Assembly (NCBI GenBank): GCA_024398105.1
Contig: JAKSJP010000012.1
Span: forward strand, 1 to 64,000
Direction: 5' to 3'
DNA length: 64,000 nucleotides
From: Bacteroidales bacterium
GTDB taxonomy: Bacteria; Bacteroidota; Bacteroidia; Bacteroidales; UBA932
The first letter of the stretch is position 1, and every line of letters begins with the position of its first letter. This document shows, piece after piece, positions 8,850 to 17,576 of the stretch. A model generated the notes under the pieces. It was not told the DNA's origin. It did no database searches and worked only from the letters and a program-made list of their open reading frames with translations. Position numbers and translations under genes: made by a program.

Positions 8850-10097
8850 ATGTCAAAGCAGAACAACAGACTTGCTCTTGGAATAGTATTCTCACTCTTT
8901 TTCCTTTGGGCTATAAGCAGCAATCTTCTTCCGACGATGATCCGTCAGATGATGAAGACCTGTGAACTCAATACTTTCGTTGCATCCTTCACCGAGAGCG
9001 CGTATTGGCTGGCATATTTCATCTGCCCGATTCCGATCGCCATGTTCACCAAGAGATACAACTACAAGGCCGGAATCATCCTTGGCCTTGCTCTTGCTGC
9101 TTTCGGATGCTTCATGTTCTTCCCGGCTTCGGCTGTGAAGTCATACCCGTTCTACCTTGCGATCTTCTTCGTCATCGCAACGGGAATGTGCTTCCTCGAG
9201 ACAGTCGCAAATCCATATGTGACTTCTCTCGGCGATCCTGCCACAGCTCCTAGAAGACTCAACCTAGCGCAGGCATTCAACGGACTCGGCGCATTCATCG
9301 CCGCGATGTTCCTCAGCAAGCTCGTCCTCAGCGGACAGAGCTTCACCAGAGAGACTCTCCCTGCTTCCTACCCGGGTGGCTGGGAAGGATATATCCAGTC
9401 AGAGGCCAATGCGATGAAGCTTCCTTACCTCATCCTTGGTCTCGTACTCCTTGCAGCTGCGGTAGTGTTCGTGCTTACACATATCCCTAAGACCCAGGAC
9501 GAGATCGACCAGAAGGCAGATGAGAAGCTCATCGACTTCAGCGTCCTCAGAAGGTCACATCTCCGCAAGGGTGTGATTGCACAGTTCTTCTACAATGGAG
9601 GACAGACCGCGATCAACAGCCTCTTCCTCGTATATTGCTGCACATATGCAGGCATCGAGGAGTCTACGGCTACCACATTCTTCGGACTCTATATGCTCTG
9701 CTTCCTTGTCGGAAGATGGGTCGGAACCCTCCTTATGGGCAAGTTCCGTCCTCAGGATATGCTTACAGTCTACGCGATTGCGAACATCCTTCTCTGCATC
9801 GTCGTAGTATGCTTCGGAGGAATGGTAGGCCTTTATGCAATGATGGCAATCTCATTCTTCATGTCAATCATGTATCCGACCCAGTTCTCGCTTGCGCTTG
9901 ACGGACTTGGAGAGAAGACAAAGAGCGGATCAGCTTTCCTTGTCATGGCAATCGTCGGCAATGCATGTCTTCCACAGCTGACAGCCTTCGTCATGAACAG
10001 CAATCCGAACATCTACCATATCGCCTACCTGATCCCTATGGTATGCTTTGCAGTATGCGCATATTATGGCTGGAAGGGACATGTGGTAAAGGACTGA
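8850..10097 (+). CDS. MFS sugar permease, FucP (L-fucose:H+ symporter) family
   Basis: Twelve-helix major facilitator of the FucP type, 415 aa. It shows the family's N-terminal FFLWAISSNLLPTMIRQ, the segment MCFLETVANPYVTSLGDP shared by fucose/glucose-galactose permeases, and NLAQAFNGLGAFIAA. E. coli FucP is known to carry L-fucose, L-galactose and D-arabinose, exactly the substrates expected for the dehydrogenase encoded 19 bases upstream. The two genes are surely cotranscribed, and SusC/SusD follow after 54 bases. I infer import of the monosaccharide released in the periplasm. Glucose or galactose transport is the main alternative, since this family includes such members. Confidence 0.85.
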   Translation: MSKQNNRLALGIVFSLFFLWAISSNLLPTMIRQMMKTCELNTFVASFTESAYWLAYFICPIPIAMFTKRYNYKAGIILGLALAAFGCFMFFPASAVKSYPFYLAIFFVIATGMCFLETVANPYVTSLGDPATAPRRLNLAQAFNGLGAFIAAMFLSKLVLSGQSFTRETLPASYPGGWEGYIQSEANAMKLPYLILGLVLLAAAVVFVLTHIPKTQDEIDQKADEKLIDFSVLRRSHLRKGVIAQFFYNGGQTAINSLFLVYCCTYAGIEESTATTFFGLYMLCFLVGRWVGTLLMGKFRPQDMLTVYAIANILLCIVVVCFGGMVGLYAMMAISFFMSIMYPTQFSLALDGLGEKTKSGSAFLVMAIVGNACLPQLTAFVMNSNPNIYHIAYLIPMVCFAVCAYYGWKGHVVKD

Positions 10098-10151
10098 TCC
10101 TGTCTTGAATATGAAATTACATAAATACATTATTATTAACCATTAATCATC

Positions 10152-13100
10152 ATGAGGAAAAATCTTCTATTTTTTGCTATGGCATTCTTAATGGTATGCC
10201 AGACCGCTTTTGCGCAGCAAAGGACTATTTCCGGAGTCGTTACTGATGAGAACAACGAGCCTTTGATGGGTGTCGGTGTAATTCTTCAGGGCAACGCTTC
10301 AGTTGGTACGATTACAGAGCTGGATGGTAAGTATACCCTCTCAGTTCCTGCTAATGGTGCAGTCCTTGAGTTCTCATGCCTTGGTTACACTTCAAAGACT
10401 GTCGCAGTCGCTCAGTCTAATGTAATCAATGTACAGCTTACTTTCGACAACCTCCAGCTCGATGAGACAGTCGTTGTCGGTTACGGTACACACAAGAAGG
10501 AGACCTTGACAGGTTCCATCGTAAGTGTAAAGGGTGACGATATCGCAAAGAGCCCTTCACCAAACGTGGGTTCTTCACTCGAGGGCCGTCTTCCTGGTCT
10601 TATCGTAAACCAGCGTTCTGGCCAGCCAGGTAAGGATGATCCAAGCATCCAGGTCCGTGGTTTCGGTACATTCGGTAACTCTTCACCTCTTTACATCATC
10701 GACGGTGTAGAGCGTAGCGACATGACCCGTCTCAACCCAGATGATATCGAGAGCATCACCGTCCTCAAGGACGCTTCTGCAGCGATCTACGGTGCACGTG
10801 CGGCTAACGGTGTAATCCTCGTTACCACAAAGAAGGGTCAGGAAGGCCAGACAAGATTCTCAGTTGACTTCAGCACCTCATTCTCAAGACCTACCAAGGT
10901 CCCTGAGATGCTTGATGCTGCTACATATGCTGAGGTTTACAATGAAGGTGACTGGGACAGAAAGGGCAGACCTGAGAACTACAATCCTATCATCCCTCTC
11001 TCAGACATCGAGAAGTACAGGAATGGTTCAGATCCAGTCCTCTATCCTAACACAGACTGGCTCGCTGAGACTCTCCGTCCATTCTCACTCTCTACACGTA
11101 CAAGCTTCCAGGCAGCTGGTGGTACCAAGAACGTACGTTACCTCCTCTCATTCGGTGCAAGAACCCAGGGTCCAGGTTACGTGAACATGGACGAGGAATA
11201 CAACCAGTATACCTTCCGTTCAAACGTTGAGGTTGACTTCAGCAAGAACCTCACAGTCGGTGCAAACATCAGTGCAATCATCAGCGACGAGACTCACTCT
11301 AACATCGCTAATGTCACAAACTTCACCAACATCCTTATCGCTGACCCAAGACTCGTAGCAGTATATCCTAACGGACTTATCGCTCCAGGTCGTCTTGGTG
11401 AGAACCCTCTCCTCATCAACCAGAGAGGTTATGACAAGACTTGGAAGTCTCCTGTATATTCTACATTCACAGCTACTTACAAGATTCCATGGGTGAAGGG
11501 CCTCAAGCTTGATGCTTCATTCAACTATGACTTCTCAAATACCAAGAACAAGGTATTCAAGCTCCCTTACCAGTACCATGAGTACAACGTCGTAACAGGT
11601 GAGTACGATCTCAAGCAGGGTACAGGTCAGAAGACTGTAGAGCTTACTGATACATATTCAAACCGTACCAATGTGCTTTACAACTTCCGTATCTCTTATG
11701 ACAGAACCTTCGGCGAGCACCATGTAGCAGCTATGCTCGGTCAGGAGCAGCAGATCGTTTCTAACTCTAGCGTCAATGCCTGGAGACAGAACTTCATCTC
11801 TACTACAATCGACGAGCTCAACGTAGGTAGCAACGCAGCTGAGGACAAGAACAACGGTGGTAGCTCTTCAAAGACTTCACGTAACAACTACTTCGGCCGT
11901 GTAAACTACGACTACAACTCTAAGTACCTCTTCGAGGGTATCTTCAGATATGACGGTTCTTACAAGTTCCCTAAGACAAGCCGCTACGGTTTCTTCCCTG
12001 CAGCTTCACTCGGATGGCGTATCTCTGAGGAGCCTTTCATCAAGGACAATGTAGATTTCATCAATCAGCTCAAGCTCCGTGCATCTCTCGGTCAGACCGG
12101 TAACGATGCAGTTTCAGCTGACCAGTGGATGCAGGCTTACTCATTCAGCGGTAACCATGTATTCGGAACATCTACAAACTCAGGTATGACTCCTGGTACC
12201 ATGCCTAACCCTAACATCACATGGGAGAAGAGTACAAAGTACGACCTCGGTGTTGATGCTACTCTCTGGAACGGTCTTCTCGGTGCCGAGATCACAGTCT
12301 TCAAGGAGCACAGAACAGACATTCTTACCAAGAGAAATCTCTCTATCCCTCAGACCTTCGGTTTCTCAGCTCTTCCTAACGAGAACATCGGTGAGGTTGA
12401 GAACCATGGTTTCGAGATTGTCCTCACACACCGCAACAAGGTCGGTGACTTCAACTACAGCCTCTCAGGTAACATCTCTTACGCTAAGAACAGCATCATC
12501 TTCATGGATGAGACTCCTAACGTAGAGGAGTACCAGAACCAGACCGGTCACCCTGTAAACGCAGGTCTTTACTACAAGGCAGACGGTATCTTCCACACTC
12601 AGGCAGAACTTGACGCTTATCCTCACCACAAGAACACACATGTCGGTGACCCTAAGATCATTGACCTCAACGACGACGGTGTAATCGATTCTAACGACCG
12701 TTACCGTTTCGACTACACTTCTACTCCTAGAACTGTATTCGGACTCAACTTCTCGCTCAGTTATAAGAACTTCGACCTCAGCGGTCTCATCCAGGGTCAG
12801 ACAGACGCTTACAACTACGACAGCGACTTCACACACATCGGTGTTTCAGACTATAGCAACGGTTTCGTAGCACGTGCCAAGGATCGTTGGACTGTTGACA
12901 ATCCAAACGGTACCATGCCAAGAGCGGACAGCTACACTCCAGGTAACTCTACATTCTTCCTCTATGACGCTACATTCATCCGTCTCAAGAGCCTCGAGTT
13001 GGGTTACTCAATCCCTAAGTCTTTCATGAACAAGATCGGTCTTGACTCATGCAGATTCTATGTAAGCGGCTTCAACCTCCTTACCTGGGCTAAGGAAATC

Positions 13101-13187
13101 AAGTGGTGTGACCCTGAGCTCAGCGGCTCTTCACTCTACTATCCTCAGCAGCGTGTGATCAACCTTGGTGTAAGAGTTCAGTTCTAA
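10152..13187 (+). CDS. SusC-like TonB-dependent outer-membrane glycan receptor
   Basis: Outer-membrane beta-barrel transporter of the SusC/RagA family, 1011 aa. In order: signal peptide ending at AFAQ, a carboxypeptidase-regulatory-like domain (ISGVVTDENNEPLMGVGV, about residues 24-100), the plug beginning with the TonB-box region DETVVVGYGTHKKETLTGS, the conserved SGQPGKDDPSIQVRGFGTFGN and AAIYGARAANGVILVTTKKG, then the barrel ending in an aromatic Phe (VRVQF). It works with the SusD-like lipoprotein encoded 19 bases downstream to bind and import oligosaccharides. Codons here and in susD look strongly biased towards a narrow set, suggesting high expression. The glycan is not readable directly; context suggests a pectin- or L-galactose-containing polymer. 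Confidence 0.95.
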   Translation: MRKNLLFFAMAFLMVCQTAFAQQRTISGVVTDENNEPLMGVGVILQGNASVGTITELDGKYTLSVPANGAVLEFSCLGYTSKTVAVAQSNVINVQLTFDNLQLDETVVVGYGTHKKETLTGSIVSVKGDDIAKSPSPNVGSSLEGRLPGLIVNQRSGQPGKDDPSIQVRGFGTFGNSSPLYIIDGVERSDMTRLNPDDIESITVLKDASAAIYGARAANGVILVTTKKGQEGQTRFSVDFSTSFSRPTKVPEMLDAATYAEVYNEGDWDRKGRPENYNPIIPLSDIEKYRNGSDPVLYPNTDWLAETLRPFSLSTRTSFQAAGGTKNVRYLLSFGARTQGPGYVNMDEEYNQYTFRSNVEVDFSKNLTVGANISAIISDETHSNIANVTNFTNILIADPRLVAVYPNGLIAPGRLGENPLLINQRGYDKTWKSPVYSTFTATYKIPWVKGLKLDASFNYDFSNTKNKVFKLPYQYHEYNVVTGEYDLKQGTGQKTVELTDTYSNRTNVLYNFRISYDRTFGEHHVAAMLGQEQQIVSNSSVNAWRQNFISTTIDELNVGSNAAEDKNNGGSSSKTSRNNYFGRVNYDYNSKYLFEGIFRYDGSYKFPKTSRYGFFPAASLGWRISEEPFIKDNVDFINQLKLRASLGQTGNDAVSADQWMQAYSFSGNHVFGTSTNSGMTPGTMPNPNITWEKSTKYDLGVDATLWNGLLGAEITVFKEHRTDILTKRNLSIPQTFGFSALPNENIGEVENHGFEIVLTHRNKVGDFNYSLSGNISYAKNSIIFMDETPNVEEYQNQTGHPVNAGLYYKADGIFHTQAELDAYPHHKNTHVGDPKIIDLNDDGVIDSNDRYRFDYTSTPRTVFGLNFSLSYKNFDLSGLIQGQTDAYNYDSDFTHIGVSDYSNGFVARAKDRWTVDNPNGTMPRADSYTPGNSTFFLYDATFIRLKSLELGYSIPKSFMNKIGLDSCRFYVSGFNLLTWAKEIKWCDPELSGSSLYYPQQRVINLGVRVQF

Positions 13188-13206
13188 TTTTTTATCAGAC
13201 AAGAAT

Positions 13207-14898
13207 ATGAAAAAGATATTTGCAATCATTATTTCAGTCCTTGCGTTATCGTCTTGCAGCGACAAGATCCTCGATATCGTACCAAAGGATAAGATTTCCG
13301 ATTCTGCAGTATGGAGCGACCCAGGTTTGATCAGAGCTTATCATACATCACTCTATAATGCAATTCCTCATGGATTCACAATCGATTTCATGGGTAAGAC
13401 AACCGACGAGATCACAACAGTGAACTCAGGTAGCTCACCAACCATCGCAAGAGGTACTCTTACTCCTGACAACGTCAGCAATGTAGCTTCTACACAGTGG
13501 CATGGTGGCTGCGGTCTCAACATCTGGGAGCGTTCATACCAGTATATCTATAGAATCAACTTCTTCCTCGAGCAGATGGCAACAACTTCTGTACAGATGG
13601 AAGACAAGGACAAGCTTGTCGCTGAGGCTAGATTCCTCCGTGCATGGATCTATTTCTGCCTCATCGAGCGTTATGCTGACGTTCCTCTCGTAACTGAGAC
13701 ATTCGAGCTCGGTTCAGACCATACTTTCTCTCTCACTCCATTCGAGGAGATCGAGTCTTTCATCGAGAAGGAGATTGCTGACGTAATGCCACTTCTTCCT
13801 AAGACTATCGCAACAACTGATTCTAACTTCGGTCGTGCAACACAGGCTGTCTGCCAGGCTCTCCTCAGCAGAATGTACCTTTACGCTGCATCTCCTCTCT
13901 TCAATGAGAAGAACGACAGATCAAGGTGGACCAAGGCTTACGATGCAACCAAGAAGTTCATCGAGACTTACACAGAGTACTCTCTCTATCCTAGCTACCG
14001 TGAGCTCTTCAACCAGCCTAGCGGTTCAGCTAACAGCGAGATCATCTATGCTCAGAACTTCACTTCTACCAGCAGCCATCAGTTCCCAATCAACAACATC
14101 GGCCGTCGTTACGGTGGTTACGGTGGATGGTGGGGCAGCGCCGGCGTAGCTATGGAGCTTGTCAACGACTATGACATGGCTAACGGTGAGCCTGCTTTCA
14201 TCTGGAACGGCAACGAGAAGTCAATCAACCCTAAGGCAGGTTATGATCCTCAGAACCCATATGCAAACAGAGACCCACGTCTTGCTGCAACAGTTCTTTA
14301 CCAGGGTTCAGTATTCCACGGCAACGTATTCGAGGCTTGGATCGCTGAGGATGGTGAGACATGGGGCTACGACCACTACAAGCAGTCAGGTGATAACCCT
14401 ACTTCAGGTATGCAGATCAGAAAGTTCATGCCAGAGGAGCAGGAACTTAACTGGCAGGAGAAGTACACCAACCCTTGGATCTTCTTCCGTCTGGGTGAGA
14501 TCTACCTCAACATGGCTGAGGCTGCATTCGAGACAGGTAATGAGCCTGAGTGCCGCGAGTACATCAACAAGGTACGTGCACGTGCAGGCATGCCAGGTCT
14601 TGGCGATGATGTAACAGGCGAGGCTCTTAGAGCACGTCTCTACAACGAGCGTCGTATCGAGCTCGTATTCGAGGATCATCGTTACTTCGACGTTCGTCGT
14701 TGGAAGATCGCTGATGACGTACTCAACCGCAAGGGTCACGGTATCAAGATCATCAAGAAGGCTGACGGTACTCTCGAGTACTCAGAGGAGCAGATCTGGG
14801 ATAGAGCATTCGATCCTAAGATGTATCTCCTTCCTATCCAAACTCAGGAGATCCTCAAGAACAATGGAACTCTCCAGCAGACAAGAACTTGGAGATAG
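13207..14898 (+). CDS. SusD/RagB family outer-membrane glycan-binding lipoprotein
   Basis: Surface lipoprotein partner of SusC, 563 aa. The lipoprotein signal is short (MKKIFAIIISVLALSSCSDK, Cys17). SusD landmarks are AVWSDPGLIRAYHTSLYNAI near residue 38, the TPR-like helices with EARFLRAWIYFCLIERYADVPL, YLNMAEAAFETG with VRARAGMPGL, and the C-terminal NERRIELVFEDHRYFDVRRWK. It forms the lid over the SusC barrel. A perfect 12-bp-stem hairpin follows the stop (14918-14945), probably ending most transcripts here. Confidence 0.95.
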   Translation: MKKIFAIIISVLALSSCSDKILDIVPKDKISDSAVWSDPGLIRAYHTSLYNAIPHGFTIDFMGKTTDEITTVNSGSSPTIARGTLTPDNVSNVASTQWHGGCGLNIWERSYQYIYRINFFLEQMATTSVQMEDKDKLVAEARFLRAWIYFCLIERYADVPLVTETFELGSDHTFSLTPFEEIESFIEKEIADVMPLLPKTIATTDSNFGRATQAVCQALLSRMYLYAASPLFNEKNDRSRWTKAYDATKKFIETYTEYSLYPSYRELFNQPSGSANSEIIYAQNFTSTSSHQFPINNIGRRYGGYGGWWGSAGVAMELVNDYDMANGEPAFIWNGNEKSINPKAGYDPQNPYANRDPRLAATVLYQGSVFHGNVFEAWIAEDGETWGYDHYKQSGDNPTSGMQIRKFMPEEQELNWQEKYTNPWIFFRLGEIYLNMAEAAFETGNEPECREYINKVRARAGMPGLGDDVTGEALRARLYNERRIELVFEDHRYFDVRRWKIADDVLNRKGHGIKIIKKADGTLEYSEEQIWDRAFDPKMYLLPIQTQEILKNNGTLQQTRTWR

Positions 14899-14917
14899 TC
14901 TATAATTAGTTTTCATC

Positions 14918-14945
14918 GTGCTGTGGCTGGCAACAGCCACAGCAC
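14918..14945 (+). terminator. Intrinsic terminator or attenuator after susD
   Basis: Perfect hairpin: GTGCTGTGGCTG (14918-14929), GCAA loop, CAGCCACAGCAC (14934-14945), followed by TTTATTTT. It ends only 12 bases before the dehydrogenase ATG at 14958, leaving no room for a downstream promoter, so it probably acts as a partial terminator that lowers expression of the next gene relative to susCD. Confidence 0.85.
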
Positions 14946-14957
14946 TTTATTTTAGTT

Positions 14958-15950
14958 ATGAAAGCAGTTCAGATAACAGAACCCGGAAAGGTATCAGTAG
15001 TGGATATCCCTTATGTCGAGCCATCAGAGAACGAGGTTCAGATCAAGTTGTGCTATGTAGGTTTCTGCGGAAGCGACCTCAGCACTTTCAGGGGTGGAAA
15101 CGCTATGGTCAAGTATCCTCGAATCCCAGGTCACGAGATCGGTGCAGTCGTTGAGAAAATCGGCAGTGCCGTGCCTTCTGGCCGTTTCGAGATCGGACAG
15201 GTAGTAACCGTCAATCCTTATACGAATTGCGGACATTGCGCATCTTGCCGCAGAGGCAGGGTCAACGCATGTGAGAACAATGAGACTCTTGGCGTACAGC
15301 GTGATGGCGCCATGCGTGAGTATATCAATCTCCCTTGGGAGAAGCTCATCCCTTGCGGAAGCGTTTCCCTCAGGGATTCAGCTCTCATCGAGCCTATGAG
15401 CGTGGGCTTCCATGCTGTATCGCGCGGACAGGTTACAGCTGATGACGTTGTGATGGTCATCGGATGTGGCATGGTCGGTCTCGGTGCCGTGGCAGGAGCT
15501 CTCAGAAGAGGTGCGACAGTCATCGCGGCTGACCTTGACGACGAGAAGCTTGAGATTGCGCGTTCTCTTGGTGTACAGCATACCTACAACACTTCTACCG
15601 AGTGGGCAGGTCTCCCAGATCCAGATGTAGTGATCGAGGCAGTCGGTGCTGTGCCTACATACCGCCTTGCGGTCGAAAGAGTCGCTTTCACCGGCAGGAT
15701 CGTCTGCATCGGCTATGCGAAGACAGATGTCCCTCTTCCTACCAATCTCTTCGTAAAGAAGGAGCTCGACGTAAGAGGAACCCGCAATGCGGATCCTGTT
15801 GACTTCGAGAATGTGATCGAGTATATCAGCGGACATCCTGTAGAGCAGTTCATCTCTAAGGAGATCGTCCCTGAGGAGGCTCAGGAGACCATGGATGCAT
15901 GGTCTGCCAATCCAGGAGGATATTTCAGGATCCTTACCCGTTTCGAGTAG
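14958..15950 (+). CDS. Zinc-dependent MDR dehydrogenase, L-galactonate 5-dehydrogenase-like
   Basis: Medium-chain alcohol dehydrogenase, 330 aa. Catalytic zinc ligands: C37 (GFCGSD), H59/E60 (PGHEIG) and E145 (ALIEP). The structural zinc site has four cysteines, C91, C94, C97 and C105. The NAD loop is GCGMVG (169-174). The patterns GVQRDGAMREY, ALIEPMSVGFHAVSRG and KKELDVRGTRNADPVDF resemble E. coli LgoD/YjjN, which oxidises L-galactonate to D-tagaturonate. That product is the substrate of UxaB, encoded 3 kb downstream, so the context supports this reaction. Other polyol or aldonate substrates cannot be excluded. The gene converges on uxaA across a long hairpin. Confidence 0.8.
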   Translation: MKAVQITEPGKVSVVDIPYVEPSENEVQIKLCYVGFCGSDLSTFRGGNAMVKYPRIPGHEIGAVVEKIGSAVPSGRFEIGQVVTVNPYTNCGHCASCRRGRVNACENNETLGVQRDGAMREYINLPWEKLIPCGSVSLRDSALIEPMSVGFHAVSRGQVTADDVVMVIGCGMVGLGAVAGALRRGATVIAADLDDEKLEIARSLGVQHTYNTSTEWAGLPDPDVVIEAVGAVPTYRLAVERVAFTGRIVCIGYAKTDVPLPTNLFVKKELDVRGTRNADPVDFENVIEYISGHPVEQFISKEIVPEEAQETMDAWSANPGGYFRILTRFE

Positions 15951-15966
15951 GAAAGAAATAGACATA

Positions 15967-16044
15967 AAAGCCGGAAGGCATCTGAATACAGGGCGACATT
16001 TTCCCAAGTTCCTTGGAGCCCTGTGTCAGATGCCTTCCGGCTTT
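15967..16044. terminator. Long bidirectional terminator hairpin
   Basis: Stem of about 27 bp with one bulge: 15967-15994 begins AAAGCCGGAAGGCATCTGA and pairs with 16018-16044, which ends in TCAGATGCCTTCCGGCTTT. A smaller hairpin (CCAAG/CTTGG) sits in the loop. It has A-rich and T-rich outer flanks, so it can stop both the plus-strand dehydrogenase transcript and the minus-strand uxaA transcript. Confidence 0.9.
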
Positions 16045-16072
16045 CTCTCTATGTCTTAGATCTCAACGGCGT

Positions 16073-17566
16073 CTAAAGAGTCACGCCTGTCTTGAAGATG
16101 GCGATTTCGCGCCATTCGTTCTTCTCGTTGTTTACTTCCTCGCCGCTTGCCACGCTGAGAACGTAGTCGATGAAACGGCTGGATACGGTCTCCATAGGCT
16201 CGTCCTCTGCCAGTACCCCTGCATTGAAGTCAATCCAGTTTGGCTTGGAGCTGGCAAGCCTTGAATTGGTGCTGATCTTCATTGTCGGAACAAAACTTCC
16301 GAACGGAGTACCACGGCCTGTGGTGAAGAGTACCATCTGGCATCCGGAAGCCGCGAGAGCCGTCGAAGCCACGAGGTCGTTTCCTGGTGCGCTCAGAAGG
16401 TTAAGTCCTTTTGTGTCAATTCTCTGTCCGTAGCCAAGAACGTCTCTTACCAGGCTCTTTCCGCACTTCTGCGTGCAGCCCAGGGACTTCTCCTCGAGAG
16501 TGGAGATGCCACCTGCCTTGTTGCCCGGAGAAGGGTTCTCATAGACAGGCTGGTCGTTCTTCATGAAGTATGACTTGAAGTCATTGATCAGGCTTACTGT
16601 CTTGTCGAAAGTCTTCTCGTCCTGGCATCTGTTCATAAGAATCGTCTCCGCTCCGAACATCTCCGGCACCTCGGTCAGGACAGTCGTTCCGCCCTGAGCC
16701 ACAATCCAGTCTGAGAATACACCCAGAAGAGGGTTCGCGGTGATTCCGCTGAGTCCGTCAGAGCCGCCGCACTTGAGTCCGACTTTCAGCTCAGAGACAG
16801 GAATCTCGGTCCTTTCGTCCTTTGAACATACATCGAAGATCTCGCGCATCTTCTCCAGTCCGACAGCGATCTCGTCACCGTCTATCTTCTGGACCTCGAT
16901 GCTCTTGACCCTTGTCTCGTCTACCTGGCCGAGAAGCTCCTTGAATGCGCTGAGCTGGTTGTTCTCACAGCCGAGGGATACGATCAGTACTCCGCCTGCA
17001 TTCGGATGATGCACCATGTCCGCGAGGACGTTACGGGTGTTCTGATGGTCGTCTCCAAGCTGCGAGCATCCATAGTTGTGCGGGAATGCCACGATTGCGT
17101 CCACGGACCCCATCTTCCCTGCCACCTCCTTGTTGAAACGCTTGGCGATGGTCTCGGCGATTCCGTTGACACAGCCCACGGTAGGGATGACCCACATCTG
17201 GTTCCTGATGCCGACGTTGCCGCTGCTGCGGCGGAAGCCACGGAAGGTACGCTGGACCATGGTACCATGATCCTCGGCCTGGGCCGCGTCCACCGGTTCG
17301 TAACGGTAGTCGAGCAGACCCTCGAGGTTTGTCTTTATGCACTGGTGGTCTATCCTGCTTCCTTCGGCGATCTCGCGTGTCACGTGGCCGATAGGAAAGC
17401 CGTACTTGATCACATTGCTGCCTTCTGGCATCGATGTCAGAGCGATCTTGTGCCCGGCAGGGATGTCTTCAATAAGTGTCGTGCCGTAGACGACCTCGCC
17501 CTTCTGCAGGTCAGTGAGTGCTACGGCTACGTTGTCTGAAGGGTTGATCCTGATGAACTTAGCCAT
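16073..17566 (-). CDS. uxaA: Altronate dehydratase
   Basis: Converts D-altronate to 2-keto-3-deoxy-D-gluconate (KDG) in the hexuronate pathway; it is an iron- or manganese-dependent cytoplasmic enzyme. The 497-aa protein has the N-terminal SAF domain (FIRINPSDNVAVALTDLQKG through about residue 85) and the long C-terminal dehydratase domain with VGIRNQMWVIPTVGCVNG, HNYGCSQLGDDHQNT, GLKCGGSDGLSGITANP and TTGRGTPFGS. Conserved cysteines in PTVGCV, NYGCSQ and LKCGGSD are candidate metal ligands. It lies 10 bases after uxaC on the same strand. D-altronate comes from the divergently encoded UxaB. Confidence 0.95.
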   Translation of the reverse strand: MAKFIRINPSDNVAVALTDLQKGEVVYGTTLIEDIPAGHKIALTSMPEGSNVIKYGFPIGHVTREIAEGSRIDHQCIKTNLEGLLDYRYEPVDAAQAEDHGTMVQRTFRGFRRSSGNVGIRNQMWVIPTVGCVNGIAETIAKRFNKEVAGKMGSVDAIVAFPHNYGCSQLGDDHQNTRNVLADMVHHPNAGGVLIVSLGCENNQLSAFKELLGQVDETRVKSIEVQKIDGDEIAVGLEKMREIFDVCSKDERTEIPVSELKVGLKCGGSDGLSGITANPLLGVFSDWIVAQGGTTVLTEVPEMFGAETILMNRCQDEKTFDKTVSLINDFKSYFMKNDQPVYENPSPGNKAGGISTLEEKSLGCTQKCGKSLVRDVLGYGQRIDTKGLNLLSAPGNDLVASTALAASGCQMVLFTTGRGTPFGSFVPTMKISTNSRLASSKPNWIDFNAGVLAEDEPMETVSSRFIDYVLSVASGEEVNNEKNEWREIAIFKTGVTL

Positions 17567-17576
17567 CTTTCAAATC

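Noticed and set aside
8850-10097. Assigning the permease firmly to L-fucose
   Set aside because: No fucose isomerase, kinase, aldolase or fuconate dehydratase is nearby, so L-fucose as the main substrate is not supported over L-galactose.
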